A stretch of DNA of 33,583 nucleotides from an uncultured bacterium (GTDB lineage: Bacteria > Planctomycetota > Phycisphaerae > Phycisphaerales > SM1A02): contig CAJCCX010000262.1 of assembly GCA_903961015.1 (NCBI GenBank), positions 1-33,583 of the forward strand, given 5' to 3'. Within the stretch, counting starts at the first letter, position 1. Each line of letters starts with the position of its first letter. Positions 15,867 through 24,154 of this stretch are shown here, piece after piece. The translations under genes and the position numbers were made by a program. The notes beneath the pieces were generated by a model. The model searched no databases. It saw only the letters and a list, made by a program, of their open reading frames with translations, and was not told the DNA's origin.

Positions 15867-16580
15867 ATGCGAAGTCTTACCATGAAATTTCACGCCAATC
15901 TCTTCATGAATTGCTTTTCGCCATTCGTATGTTTTTTCGCAGTTTTATGGCTCTGCGGATGTGGTGTCAGCGCTCCCGAACGATTGGAATTTACTTCAAT
16001 CGGTGATACACCACGAACTTTCCCCACATCAGAAGGTAACGCTACGTATTCCCTTGATCTTGCAAACACATCATTCATCTTGAGCGATCTCACTTCAGAG
16101 CAACTTCAGAATCCAACGGGAAATTCAGTCGAACTCTTTGGATATGTTCTACATGTTGAATTACTCTGGGTTCCCTTGGCCGGAAAGACTGCAATAGATC
16201 CTGAGGCGACAAACATCAGCATTCGACTCATTGTCTTCTCTGGACACGAAGTTGGACTGTATGGCGGTGGCGGATTCGCATGGCCGAAGGGAGAGCCAGG
16301 CGAGGAGGATTATGGTGTTGATATTGTTGGTTCGAATGCGACACTGCTTGCTGCAACCAATGGATTCAAAGACTTGCTTAGCCCTGCTCAACTCACTGGC
16401 CGATTGCGTAGCACATTGAATGAAACACAAAACAAACAGATGCGCAGAGCTGCAAGCCAGATTGTGACGAATGCTCTCAAACGTGTGCAGTGGGTCGGAC
16501 CGCGTGCAATTGAAATGCAGAAGCGAGCTTCATCAATCACGAGCACATCAATGGACAACGCAGAATTCGTTTTGCGATAA
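15867..16580 (+). CDS. Putative lipoprotein, unknown function
   Basis: 237 residues. A hydrophobic leader (FMNCFSPFVCFFAVLWL) ends in LCGCG, a fair lipobox with Cys about residue 32, so the protein is probably exported and lipid-anchored. The mature part looks beta-rich (LFGYVLHVELLWVPLAGK, NISIRLIVFSGHEVGLYGGGGFAWP), followed by a helical tail. No family is recognised. Two starts fit, ATG 15867 and ATG 15882, differing by five residues; neither has a clear Shine-Dalgarno. It lies 25 bp after the amidohydrolase-like gene and its 3' end is 6 bp from the convergent Nudix gene. Confidence 0.6.
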   Translation: MRSLTMKFHANLFMNCFSPFVCFFAVLWLCGCGVSAPERLEFTSIGDTPRTFPTSEGNATYSLDLANTSFILSDLTSEQLQNPTGNSVELFGYVLHVELLWVPLAGKTAIDPEATNISIRLIVFSGHEVGLYGGGGFAWPKGEPGEEDYGVDIVGSNATLLAATNGFKDLLSPAQLTGRLRSTLNETQNKQMRRAASQIVTNALKRVQWVGPRAIEMQKRASSITSTSMDNAEFVLR

Positions 16581-16586
16581 CCAAAA

Positions 16587-17261
16587 TCACATCCCAACAA
16601 GATTTCGCGCAACTTCAATCATTAAAATTGAACACGGCGATGCGGGCATTGGGAACTGAAATCCTTCCATCATTTTCATACTGGAATACTCCCAATTTGG
16701 CGGAGAATCTGGCGGAGATTCAATCTGAATATCGTGAATGATCTCCCAGTTGCCTGCGCTCTGATCGAAGAGAAGTGCAACGGGTACAGGCCGTGCCTGA
16801 GATCTCGCCCCACACTCCTCCATCAACTCCCGCTCGATACCTTCAATCGGGTCTTCGCCAGGTTCGACCGCACCGCCCGGCGCGAATTCCCAGTGCGATG
16901 GATAGGTCGCACAAGAATCCGCACGCTTACCGATTAAGCATCGACCTTGCCAACGCGCGATTGCCTTTGTTCCAAGTCCAGCGAATCCCGTTTCCACTCC
17001 AACACTCCGCACAGCGCCCATTCGATAAGTTGTTCGTGTGACATGGATGGTCGCCCCGCCGTGACCATCGCGCCCGACGCCAAGGACATGCCAACATGGT
17101 CCGTCAGTCAGACGAGGATTCTCTGCGACCATATTGTGCCATGCTGAGTCAATGTCTGCCTTTGTGGACTTTGCAATCAGCGCAACATCACTCTCGACCA
17201 GACGGGCAGGTCTTCGCAACCAGATCAGACGATTCGCTGTTGGAGAATGTCGGAGGCTCAT
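16587..17261 (-). CDS. Nudix hydrolase with N-terminal extension
   Basis: 224 residues from ATG 17261 (a TTG at 17282 is also in frame). The Nudix box is complete: G-x5-E-x7-REL-x-EE-x-G at GAVEPGEDPIEGIERELMEE plus CG, roughly residues 130-152, giving the Mg2+ site that cleaves a nucleoside diphosphate linked to X. The ~90 residues before it (WHVLGVGRDGHGGATIHVTR) form an additional domain of unclear nature. The substrate cannot be assigned; coenzymes, nucleotide sugars or oxidised nucleotides are all possible. Convergent with the lipoprotein gene and divergent from the two small plus-strand ORFs. Confidence 0.82.
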   Translation of the reverse strand: MSLRHSPTANRLIWLRRPARLVESDVALIAKSTKADIDSAWHNMVAENPRLTDGPCWHVLGVGRDGHGGATIHVTRTTYRMGAVRSVGVETGFAGLGTKAIARWQGRCLIGKRADSCATYPSHWEFAPGGAVEPGEDPIEGIERELMEECGARSQARPVPVALLFDQSAGNWEIIHDIQIESPPDSPPNWEYSSMKMMEGFQFPMPASPCSILMIEVARNLVGM

Positions 17262-17292
17262 GGAATCACTCGATATCGTCAATCTTGCCGGG

Positions 17293-17331
17293 AGTACGAC
17301 GAGCGCTCTCGGAACTCTGAGCGTACTTTTT
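17293..17331 (+). promoter_or_regulatory. Inverted repeat followed by T-run in a divergent intergenic region
   Basis: AGTACG (17293-17298) and CGTACT (17322-17327) are perfect inverted repeats around a palindromic GAGCGCTC, followed by TTTTT. Located between the Nudix start and the first small ORF. It could be a leader attenuator for the plus-strand ORFs or an operator. No transcript evidence. Confidence 0.3.
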
Positions 17332-17373
17332 CAAATGTAAGAATTGTAAAAAATTTTTCCAAGAGAAGAGACT

Positions 17374-17508
17374 ATGGATCGTGGCTCGAAGCAACCTCGA
17401 CCACAAGAAGTCGTGGTTCGACCTGTGATTTGCGCCAAATGGCCTGCAAGGCATACGGTGTTTCAGCATTTTATGGTCAGGAAAGGCGCTTTGAAGACCG
17501 ATGAATAG
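17374..17508 (+). CDS. Small basic protein, 44 residues, unknown
   Basis: ATG at 17374 is preceded by AAGAGAAGAG at good Shine-Dalgarno spacing, better than most starts in this window, and the frame closes with TAG at 17506-17508. The product begins MDRGSKQPRPQEVVV and is basic, with VICAKWPARHTVFQHFMVRK in the middle; the single Cys and two His are not a clear metal site. Six bp separate it from the next small gene. No family recognised. Short length means chance cannot be excluded, but the RBS and the tight spacing favour a real gene. Confidence 0.45.
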   Translation: MDRGSKQPRPQEVVVRPVICAKWPARHTVFQHFMVRKGALKTDE

Positions 17509-17513
17509 TCACT

Positions 17514-17732
17514 ATGACAAACGATCGCGCAACTGGAACTGTCGACCACCTTGTTGAATCAATCGTCGCACTCAACCCTGGAGCCGATCGCGAGTGGCTC
17601 ATCACTTTCGATGCCTATGACCTGAATCGCTATCTCCAACATCTCGAAAGCGCACTCGAACCACGCGCAGAGTCGACTCCATGGGAACGGATTGGCGATA
17701 CCCCCGCCATCGTTTCACGGACGGCGGCTTAA
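17514..17732 (+). CDS. Small conserved-looking protein, 72 residues, unknown
   Basis: A compact acidic protein starting MTNDRATGTVDHLVESIVAL and containing GADREWLITFDAYDLNRYLQ, probably helical, then TPWERIGDTPAIVSRTAA. Codon use resembles neighbouring genes, with mostly G/C or balanced third positions. No domain can be named and no Cys/His site is seen. It follows the 44-residue ORF by five bases, so the two may be translated from one short message. Its stop is 28 bp before the hairpin shared with the convergent response regulator gene. Confidence 0.55.
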   Translation: MTNDRATGTVDHLVESIVALNPGADREWLITFDAYDLNRYLQHLESALEPRAESTPWERIGDTPAIVSRTAA

Positions 17733-17759
17733 GTTTTTAGACTTTTAGAAAATAATCAA

Positions 17760-17781
17760 ATCGACTTCAAATTGAATCGAT
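17760..17781 (-). terminator. Hairpin at the end of the minus-strand block
   Basis: On the minus strand ATCGA-TTCA-ATT-TGAA-G-TCGAT folds with one bulged G. It is followed by TTGATTATTTTC, which is T-rich. It begins at the stop codon of the response regulator and lies between convergent genes, so it may terminate both. The stem is AT-rich, hence moderate confidence. Confidence 0.45.
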
Positions 17782-18263
17782 CAAGCGCGGTCATTGTCAG
17801 CAAGAAACGAAGCCATTTTCTTTTTCAATAATCGCAAATTCAAAAGACCTCGCACGCGAGTCAGTAACTCAACCTTGTTGACTGGCTTTGAAACAAAGTC
17901 ATCACATCCAGATTCAACAGCGCGTTCCATATCGCCAAGTTCGTGCAGTGCAGTCACCATAATAATTATGGTCTCACGCATCAAAGGATTTGCCTTCACG
18001 CGTTGACAGACTTCAAAACCAGACATCTTGGGCATCATCACATCGAGCAAAACAAGATCGGGTCGTTCCGATTCGATTTTCGCCATCGCTTCGATACCGT
18101 CGTGAGCCAAAATCATCTTGCATGGAAGGCTTTCCATATATGCCTGAATCAACTCGAGATTCTGTTCATTATCGTCAACGATCAGAACTTTGCTTTCGGC
18201 AAGGTTGATGTGGGAGTCGACATGCGACGCCGCTTCAGTTTCTGAACGATTCTTTGTATTCAT
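17781..18263 (-). CDS. Stand-alone response regulator (receiver domain)
   Basis: 160 residues from ATG 18263 (GTG 18269 also possible). A single receiver domain: VLIVDDNEQN with the acidic pair, phospho-acceptor Asp in LVLLDVMMPKMSG, Thr in IIMVTALHE and Lys in FVSKPVNKVELL. All five key receiver residues are present, so it should be phosphorylated on Asp. There is no output domain, only a ~30-residue basic helical tail (LLNLRLLKKKMASFL). This is a CheY/DivK-like form that would act through protein contacts. A ~25-residue polar N-terminal extension precedes the domain. No histidine kinase is nearby. It lies 52 bp after the FAD/Fe-S gene. Confidence 0.88.
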   Translation of the reverse strand: MNTKNRSETEAASHVDSHINLAESKVLIVDDNEQNLELIQAYMESLPCKMILAHDGIEAMAKIESERPDLVLLDVMMPKMSGFEVCQRVKANPLMRETIIIMVTALHELGDMERAVESGCDDFVSKPVNKVELLTRVRGLLNLRLLKKKMASFLADNDRA

Positions 18264-18315
18264 AATCACATATTACGGCATATGCCTTCGTTGGCGAATC
18301 GTTCAAGCGTCGGAT

Positions 18316-21300
18316 TCAATGGACTTGGTCGGCGATCGCACGTGCCACCAATTCGATCGGATGCAGTGCATTGCGTTCGAGTCCATCTGCGATTTGATGA
18401 CGGCAACTCGTCCCTGGTGCACAAATGATTGCATCAGGATGTGTTTTCAGCTTTGCAAATAAGTCCTGCTCCGCAATGCGCATCGAAAGATCGAAGTTCG
18501 CATCTTGGAAGCCAAATCCACCAGCCATACCGCAGCATCCTGTTGCAAGAGTCTGCGCCGATTCACCGAAAATGCGGCGCAACAATCCATACGATGTTCC
18601 TGCTCCCCACAATGCTTTCTGATGACAGTGTGCATGCAGAACAACCTCTTCTGAAGTCTTCGAAAATTCTGGTCGCATCGGATGCGAATCCCAGTTGCGA
18701 TCAAGCCATTCCTCGATCATCCATGTTTTCGCCGCAAGCGCGACAAGAATTTTTCGATCGACGGACATCTTTAAGTCGAGCCAATCATCCTTGATTGCAG
18801 AAACGCATGAAGGTTCGAGACCCAAAAGAGCAACTGCTCCTTCGCGCTTCATTGCATCGCTCAGTGCGAGCGCCGTCTCACAACTCATACGCGCCGCTTC
18901 GGCCAACATTCCATTTGAAATTGCTGCTCGACCGCAGCATCCCGCATTTGGAAGAACCACGCGATAGCCAAATGCTTGAAGTACTTCAACGGCAGCGCGC
19001 CCAACCTCTGGCTGTGACCATTGACTGAAACAATCTGGCATCAGCAGAACAGTTGGTCTTTCTTGGAGTGACTCGGGGCCATTTGTTCTCAAACTGCCAA
19101 CTGCTCGACGACTCATCCAAGATCGCAAAGAAGGTCCAAACGGCGGAAGTGATCTACGCGGAGAAAATCTCATGAGTGCTGTAATCGCAAGTCGAAATGG
19201 TTCAAACTGAATGGCCCAATTCGAAAGGGGCCAAAGCGCGCTTCCCATTCGGTTTAATGTGCGGATTTTCCCCATCAATCGAATGCGCCATGGAACACCT
19301 CCCCGCTTCCAATAATCCTGCGCAGTAAATTCTGCTTTCAGTTTGGAAATATCAACATTACTTGGACATTCTGTCTTGCAAGCCTTGCATGAAAGACAAA
19401 GATCAAGCGTCGCCTTGGTCTGAGGATCATTCCACCCTGGTGGGTTCGAAGCGCTCGAACCACCACGGCCAAGTTGTCCAGTCACAGCCAAACGCAGTGC
19501 ATTCGCACGTCCACGCGTCGAGTGCCGTTCATCTTTCAGTACGCGGTACGAAGGACACATCGTGCCGCCTGGTGTCATTCGGCGACAGAGCCCAGCGCCG
19601 TTGCACTGTTCGAGTGCATGAGAAAATCCTTCTTCTTTGTCGTAGCGAAAAAAAGTTGGAACATCTGCAGCGTGAACAAAGTGAGAATCATCTGGGCGCG
19701 TACGCAACTGCGACGTGATTGCTGTTGGATCATTGTTGCGAACAAGATTGCCTGGATTCATAAGAGAGCGAGGATCAAAAACGGCTTTGATGTCACGAAT
19801 CGCCTGTGCGATCTCTGGTCCAAGCACGCGCGTCAGCAGCGGACTTCGAACACGCCCATCACCGTGTTCTCCGCTCAGTGCACCGCCATACTTCACCACA
19901 AGATCGGCAATATCGACGGAAATCGATCGCAGCGTCGCAAGCCCCTCCTCGTTTGAGGTCGCAACCAATGGGCGAATATGCAAACATCCAACCGAAGCGT
20001 GTGCGTAATACGCAGCGACTGTTCCATGGCGATTAACGATCGCCCGAAAGTCGTCAATGAATTCGGCAAGTCGAGCTGGATCGACGGCGGTGTCTTCAAC
20101 GAATGTGATCGGTTTCTTATCACCAGGAACCCCGTGAAGCAGCGGTTCTCCCGCCTTCCGAAGCCGCCAAGCTGATTCCATCGCCGAAGCGGTAAAATGT
20201 CGGACACTCGGCGCATCTGGAACCAATTGAGCAAGTCGATCCATCTTGGATTCAATCTCTTCGCGTGAATCACCAAAGTATTGGACATACATCACTGCGC
20301 CCAACTTGCCGGACTTGGGTGTTGGCATCACGTAGACATCTTGGCGATACATCGCATTTTTCTTTGCCATTCCGATGACAATGTCATCCACCAATTCCAC
20401 TGCGCTTGGACCTGTTGAAAGCATCGCCATGAGCGGAAGAAGCGCATCGGGAACTCCCTCAAATCCCAAGATGGCGAGACCGCGCACTTTGGGGCGTTCA
20501 ACCAAAGATAGTTCAGCCTCAACCGTTACTCCGAGGGTCCCTTCAGAACCGCAGAACAAATGCGCGAGATTGACTTGGTCGAAAGTACCAGGCGTTGATG
20601 TTCGAAGTTGAGCAAGCAGAATGTCAAGGTTGTATCCATCGACATGGCGAAGAATCTTCGGAATACGTCGATCGATTTCGTCGGCGATCGGAAGGATGAT
20701 TTCTGCCAACCGGCGAGTCAATTCTTTTACTTTCGGATCGCTCTCGCTCGATCCCTTTGCGAATCGCATGCGTGTTCCATCAGCAAGCACGACATCGAGA
20801 GAAATGAGATGCTCGACTGTTCGACCGTACAAAATCGAATTGGCACCAGCTGAATTATTGCCGATCATTCCACCAAGCGTTGCATGCGAACCTGTCGCCA
20901 CATCTGCGCCAAACATCAAACCATGTGGAGAAAGTGCCCCGTTCAATTGATCAAGCACGACTCCTGGTTCGACCCGCACACGGCGAGCGACTGGGTCAAT
21001 CTGTAAAATTTCCCTGCAATTTGCGCTGAAATCAACCACCACCGCATGATTGACTGTTTGCCCTGCCAGCGCAGTTCCGCCACCACGCGCAAGAATAGGA
21101 ACACCCAAACGTCCGCAAACTCGTACTGCCTCAATTCCATCCGCAACAGTATTTGGAATCACAACTCCGATTGGTTCTACTTGATACAAACTCGCATCAG
21201 TCGAATAGAGCATTCGATCGTGTTGACCAAATCGAATCTCGCCATTGACTTGCGCAGCAAGTTGTTGCGAAATGGAATGACGCTTTGCTTCAAAAGAGTC

Positions 21301-21357
21301 TTCTTGCAACGCTCCATTCTTGAGTACTCCAAGATGAATATCATTTCCCGCTGTCAA
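18316..21357 (-). CDS. FAD-linked oxidase / Fe-S protein, D-2-hydroxyacid dehydrogenase (GlcD-GlpC fusion, YdiJ-like)
   Basis: 1013 residues. FAD_binding_4 domain ~50-190 (RGGGTALAGQ at 91-100, GNNSAG at 166-171), FAD-oxidase C domain ~200-540 (HASVGCLHIRP, GEHGDGRV). A ferredoxin-like domain ~580-680 has Cys585, Cys591, Cys601 and the 4Fe-4S set C654xxC657xxC660xxxC664. Two CCG modules follow in the C-terminal part (NAGCCGRAAISNG, HCHQKALWG, TGCCGMAGGFGF). Such fusions oxidise D-2-hydroxy acids (D-lactate, D-2-hydroxyglutarate) at the inner membrane face and pass electrons to the quinone pool; which acid is used here is unknown. The TTG start is chosen because GGAG sits five bases upstream and the previous gene ends 24 bp before. 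Confidence 0.87.
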   Translation of the reverse strand: MTAGNDIHLGVLKNGALQEDSFEAKRHSISQQLAAQVNGEIRFGQHDRMLYSTDASLYQVEPIGVVIPNTVADGIEAVRVCGRLGVPILARGGGTALAGQTVNHAVVVDFSANCREILQIDPVARRVRVEPGVVLDQLNGALSPHGLMFGADVATGSHATLGGMIGNNSAGANSILYGRTVEHLISLDVVLADGTRMRFAKGSSESDPKVKELTRRLAEIILPIADEIDRRIPKILRHVDGYNLDILLAQLRTSTPGTFDQVNLAHLFCGSEGTLGVTVEAELSLVERPKVRGLAILGFEGVPDALLPLMAMLSTGPSAVELVDDIVIGMAKKNAMYRQDVYVMPTPKSGKLGAVMYVQYFGDSREEIESKMDRLAQLVPDAPSVRHFTASAMESAWRLRKAGEPLLHGVPGDKKPITFVEDTAVDPARLAEFIDDFRAIVNRHGTVAAYYAHASVGCLHIRPLVATSNEEGLATLRSISVDIADLVVKYGGALSGEHGDGRVRSPLLTRVLGPEIAQAIRDIKAVFDPRSLMNPGNLVRNNDPTAITSQLRTRPDDSHFVHAADVPTFFRYDKEEGFSHALEQCNGAGLCRRMTPGGTMCPSYRVLKDERHSTRGRANALRLAVTGQLGRGGSSASNPPGWNDPQTKATLDLCLSCKACKTECPSNVDISKLKAEFTAQDYWKRGGVPWRIRLMGKIRTLNRMGSALWPLSNWAIQFEPFRLAITALMRFSPRRSLPPFGPSLRSWMSRRAVGSLRTNGPESLQERPTVLLMPDCFSQWSQPEVGRAAVEVLQAFGYRVVLPNAGCCGRAAISNGMLAEAARMSCETALALSDAMKREGAVALLGLEPSCVSAIKDDWLDLKMSVDRKILVALAAKTWMIEEWLDRNWDSHPMRPEFSKTSEEVVLHAHCHQKALWGAGTSYGLLRRIFGESAQTLATGCCGMAGGFGFQDANFDLSMRIAEQDLFAKLKTHPDAIICAPGTSCRHQIADGLERNALHPIELVARAIADQVH

Positions 21358-21362
21358 TGGTT

Positions 21363-21366
21363 CTCC
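21363..21366 (-). promoter_or_regulatory. Shine-Dalgarno that fixes a TTG start
   Basis: GGAG followed by AACCA and then TTG (21357-21355) on the minus strand. It supports the non-ATG start of the FAD/Fe-S dehydrogenase. Confidence 0.6.
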
Positions 21367-21381
21367 AAACTTAACAGAGTT

Positions 21382-22632
21382 TTATTCTTGACCTGAGCGG
21401 TTTGCATGTGCTTGATGAAGTGCTCGCAAACGCGCAATGTATGCCTCTCCTGGCGCACGATTTCTTCTGGCCATAACCGAACGCAGTGTTGTTTCAAATC
21501 GATTGAAACGATAGGACTGAGACCTCTCTGGAGTCAACCATGCAAATCGATCGACAAATGACGGAGGTCTTGCAACGGCGATCATTGCTCCTGTGCCAAT
21601 CGTCGATCCTGTATTCAGTGCAACTAAAATTGCAAACTTTGCATGATCTCCGATCACACCGCCATAAAATGTTCGTCCGGTTTTCTCATTACTTCCAGCG
21701 GCATCGAGACGACTGGTGACTTCACCATATGTATTTAGAAGATTCGAACTGGATGTGCCGGCTCCGATATTGACCCACTCACCCACAAGCGCGTCACCCA
21801 AATGACCTTCGTGAGCTTTGTTCGAATGCCCATAAAACACCGTCGAACCAACTTCGCCACCAACTTTGCAACCTGGTCCGATGACGGTTCTTGCTTTGAT
21901 CTGTGCACGGTCGACGATGGTCGAATTTTCGAGCAGCGCAACTGGTCCGCTGACCACCGCCCCAGGGCGAATGGTTGCTCCGTGCGCCAATAAAACTGGA
22001 CCATCAGTTGTATCGATGATCGCTCCAGGAAGCACGCGTGCAGTCGGGTCCATCAACAAAGCGTGATGCCCAAACCGAATCACACCTGCTGCAGTTCGAT
22101 CATTCAACTCCCCCGTTCGATTCATCAGTGCGATGTCAGCAGGAATGCTCTGTTCCAATCGTCCTAGGAGATCCCACGGAGCTCGAATCGTTTGTCCTTG
22201 TGCGAGAGGTCTACGCACGATGCCCTTTGAAAGTCGACTGGCATCACCTGGATGTTCCAAGAAGCGTTCAGCATCCTTGACCAACATTCGAGCCATTGCA
22301 ACGCGAGCATCCGAAGTCACGATTGCTTCTCCAAGAGCCAGACTTGCCGAATCATCGAGTGAATCGAGTGCGCCGTTGATCAATAAAACTTCTTGTGTTT
22401 GTGGCGGCAATCTGCCAACGAGGGTTTTATTTGAGATCAACCGTTCTGTCACAACTGCATAGAGATATTCTGGTGGATAGAGCGCATCCACTCGACCGAG
22501 AACAAGCATTGTTCGTTCGAAGCATGTCAGCACGCCAAAGCGCTGTTCGAATGTGGCGCGCAGATCTGCAAGCGGTCCAAACCGCGACAGACAATCATCG
22601 AAAAGCACCACAATTGTCCCTGACGATTTCAT
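21382..22632 (-). CDS. GlmU-like sugar nucleotidyltransferase with left-handed beta-helix
   Basis: 416 residues. The N-terminal ~190 residues resemble the reduced nucleotidyltransferase domain of NTP_transf_4 proteins (IVVLFDDCLSRFGPLADLR, then ERTMLVLGRV) and lack the GxGTRM loop of true GlmU. From ~200 the hexapeptide repeats of a left-handed beta-helix appear (PGAIID, RPGAVV, KARTVIGPGCKVGG), then FYGHSNKAHEGHLGDALVGEWVNIGAGTSSSN. This last segment corresponds to the acetyl-CoA/sugar region of GlmU. Likely a UDP-sugar or related envelope activity, inferred. Placed 12 bp after mreD, consistent with cell-wall or envelope precursor supply at the MreB sites. The C-terminal ~50 residues are helical and basic. 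Confidence 0.72.
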   Translation of the reverse strand: MKSSGTIVVLFDDCLSRFGPLADLRATFEQRFGVLTCFERTMLVLGRVDALYPPEYLYAVVTERLISNKTLVGRLPPQTQEVLLINGALDSLDDSASLALGEAIVTSDARVAMARMLVKDAERFLEHPGDASRLSKGIVRRPLAQGQTIRAPWDLLGRLEQSIPADIALMNRTGELNDRTAAGVIRFGHHALLMDPTARVLPGAIIDTTDGPVLLAHGATIRPGAVVSGPVALLENSTIVDRAQIKARTVIGPGCKVGGEVGSTVFYGHSNKAHEGHLGDALVGEWVNIGAGTSSSNLLNTYGEVTSRLDAAGSNEKTGRTFYGGVIGDHAKFAILVALNTGSTIGTGAMIAVARPPSFVDRFAWLTPERSQSYRFNRFETTLRSVMARRNRAPGEAYIARLRALHQAHANRSGQE

Positions 22633-22644
22633 AGGCGCACTTTA

Positions 22645-23235
22645 CTAGCGAATGATCCGAGCCTGCCCACCCTGCGTTCGGGCACGAGCCAGAACTGATG
22701 GAAATCCCCATGCACCCGAAAAATGAAGCAAGAGAAAACCGACTGGAATCCCGCAAATTCCAGATGAGATTGATCCAAGAAATTGCAGGCCAAATTCGCT
22801 CAGCGCTGAACCATCTCCCCAAGGAGGTGGCGAATCTGGGTACCACGAACGCAGCGCCCACCACGCCGTCCAGAAGAGGCCGCTTGCCAGACTCAAGAGA
22901 AGCGACATGACACCAACTGAGAATGGATTTCTTCGGATCAACACGCCACGGATGTTGAGAATCGCTTCAACACCGAAAAGCATTCCAAGAGTCGATGGTC
23001 CGACGAGATAAAGCGGCGCACGCGGTCCAGACAACGATGGCTCCGAGAGATCCATAAGAAATCCAGCCAGCAACGCGAACCAGCGAACAATCGATCCATC
23101 CGCATGCATCGCTACGAATGCAACGACCACAACCACCAATCTTGGCGTGATTCCGCCTAGCTCGAAGACGGGCATAAAAGAAACATCAAATACTAAAGCG
23201 ACAAATAAACTTGCAACAGCGACAATCCATTTCAT
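22645..23235 (-). CDS. mreD: Rod shape-determining protein MreD
   Basis: 196 residues, integral membrane protein with about five hydrophobic segments (KWIVAVASLFVALVFDVSF, PRLVVVVVAFVAMHA, WFALLAGFLMDL, and others). MreD is poorly conserved in sequence; the call rests on topology, size and position directly after mreB-mreC. The open frame extends upstream, but ATG 23235 overlaps the mreC stop (ATGA) and starts at the first membrane helix, so it is preferred. It should sit with MreC in the inner membrane as part of the elongasome. Confidence 0.8.
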   Translation of the reverse strand: MKWIVAVASLFVALVFDVSFMPVFELGGITPRLVVVVVAFVAMHADGSIVRWFALLAGFLMDLSEPSLSGPRAPLYLVGPSTLGMLFGVEAILNIRGVLIRRNPFSVGVMSLLLSLASGLFWTAWWALRSWYPDSPPPWGDGSALSEFGLQFLGSISSGICGIPVGFLLLHFSGAWGFPSVLARARTQGGQARIIR

Positions 23236-24077
23236 GGTCGCGCTTCCTGCGAAAGTTTGACTACGAGTTCGCCAACCATATTGGGGTCGACTGCAGGACG
23301 CACGATGACTTCTCCTCGCAACGGTTGCGCATCCTTGCGTTTGATTTCCACAACCACCCCAAGGCGCATCCCTTGAGCGCCTGCAGGCCACGCAGGATCT
23401 TTTACACGCACAATGTCTCCAGCTCGTGCAGACGATCCGAGATCAATGTCTCCTCGAAGATCTCCTTTTCCATCTGGAAGTAATTGGACTGCGATGACCT
23501 GAGGCCTGTTCGATTTTTCTTGATCTGCAGGAACGACATAACCATCAATCCGACCAAGCGCTCGATTTCCCACGGACAACACAGTGCTGGAAACAGCACC
23601 AACTTCGGGGGCGATTCGACCAACAATTGCATCTCCATCAACGATTGCAATGTCGCCTGCGGCAATCCCCTGTTGATTCCCCACATTCAACTTCAGCGCG
23701 ACTCCTCCAGAACCTGGCGTTCGGGAGAGCACATTTGCAGCAGCAAGCCTGGCTGCTCCACCGCTTTTCGTTTGACCAGAGACAACTTCATAGGCATTTA
23801 ATTTTTTTTCTAATTCTTGAACGCGAATCTGTTCTGTATGCCATAAGCCTCGGTAATAATCCCGATCTGCAAGAATCGCAGCGTCGCCTTCGGTTGATAC
23901 GGCAGTTCGTGGACGAAGCCACAACCTCATTGCAGTCATACCGTGCGCAATCGGCGACAATGGAACCCAAAGAATTGAAGACAAGTCTCCCGTCAACGGA
24001 GCGATCCACCGAGTGGGAAAAAGGCCAAGCATCACCACGAATGCAACAACCAAAGAGAGCGCAGGAATACGGCGCAC
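23232..24077 (-). CDS. mreC: Rod shape-determining protein MreC
   Basis: 281 residues. An N-terminal membrane anchor (SLVVAFVVMLGLF, ~8-20), a short coiled coil (~75-95, HTEQIRVQELEKKLNAYE), then the beta-rich periplasmic core with the MreC-like LKLNVGNQQGIAAGDIAIVDGDAIVGRI. MreC links MreB with the periplasmic cell-wall synthesis machinery. Start is GTG 24077, preceded by GAGGGA. A strong hairpin lies in the 77-bp gap between mreB and this gene. Overlaps mreD by 4 bp. Confidence 0.88.
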   Translation of the reverse strand: MRRIPALSLVVAFVVMLGLFPTRWIAPLTGDLSSILWVPLSPIAHGMTAMRLWLRPRTAVSTEGDAAILADRDYYRGLWHTEQIRVQELEKKLNAYEVVSGQTKSGGAARLAAANVLSRTPGSGGVALKLNVGNQQGIAAGDIAIVDGDAIVGRIAPEVGAVSSTVLSVGNRALGRIDGYVVPADQEKSNRPQVIAVQLLPDGKGDLRGDIDLGSSARAGDIVRVKDPAWPAGAQGMRLGVVVEIKRKDAQPLRGEVIVRPAVDPNMVGELVVKLSQEARP

Positions 24078-24116
24078 TCTAGAGAATCCCTCGAAGGAGG
24101 AAACCTCGGTTGCAAA

Positions 24117-24140
24117 CTCGCGGGCTCAACAGCCGGCGAG
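24117..24140 (-). promoter_or_regulatory. Stable hairpin between mreB and mreC
   Basis: On the minus strand CTCGCCGGCT-GTTG-AGCCCGCGAG forms a 10-position stem with one mismatch and a tetraloop, midway between mreB and mreC. Only TTT follows it, so it is more likely a partial terminator or mRNA-processing/stabilising element that lowers mreCD relative to mreB than a full terminator. Confidence 0.45.
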
Positions 24141-24154
24141 CATCTTTACCAAAC

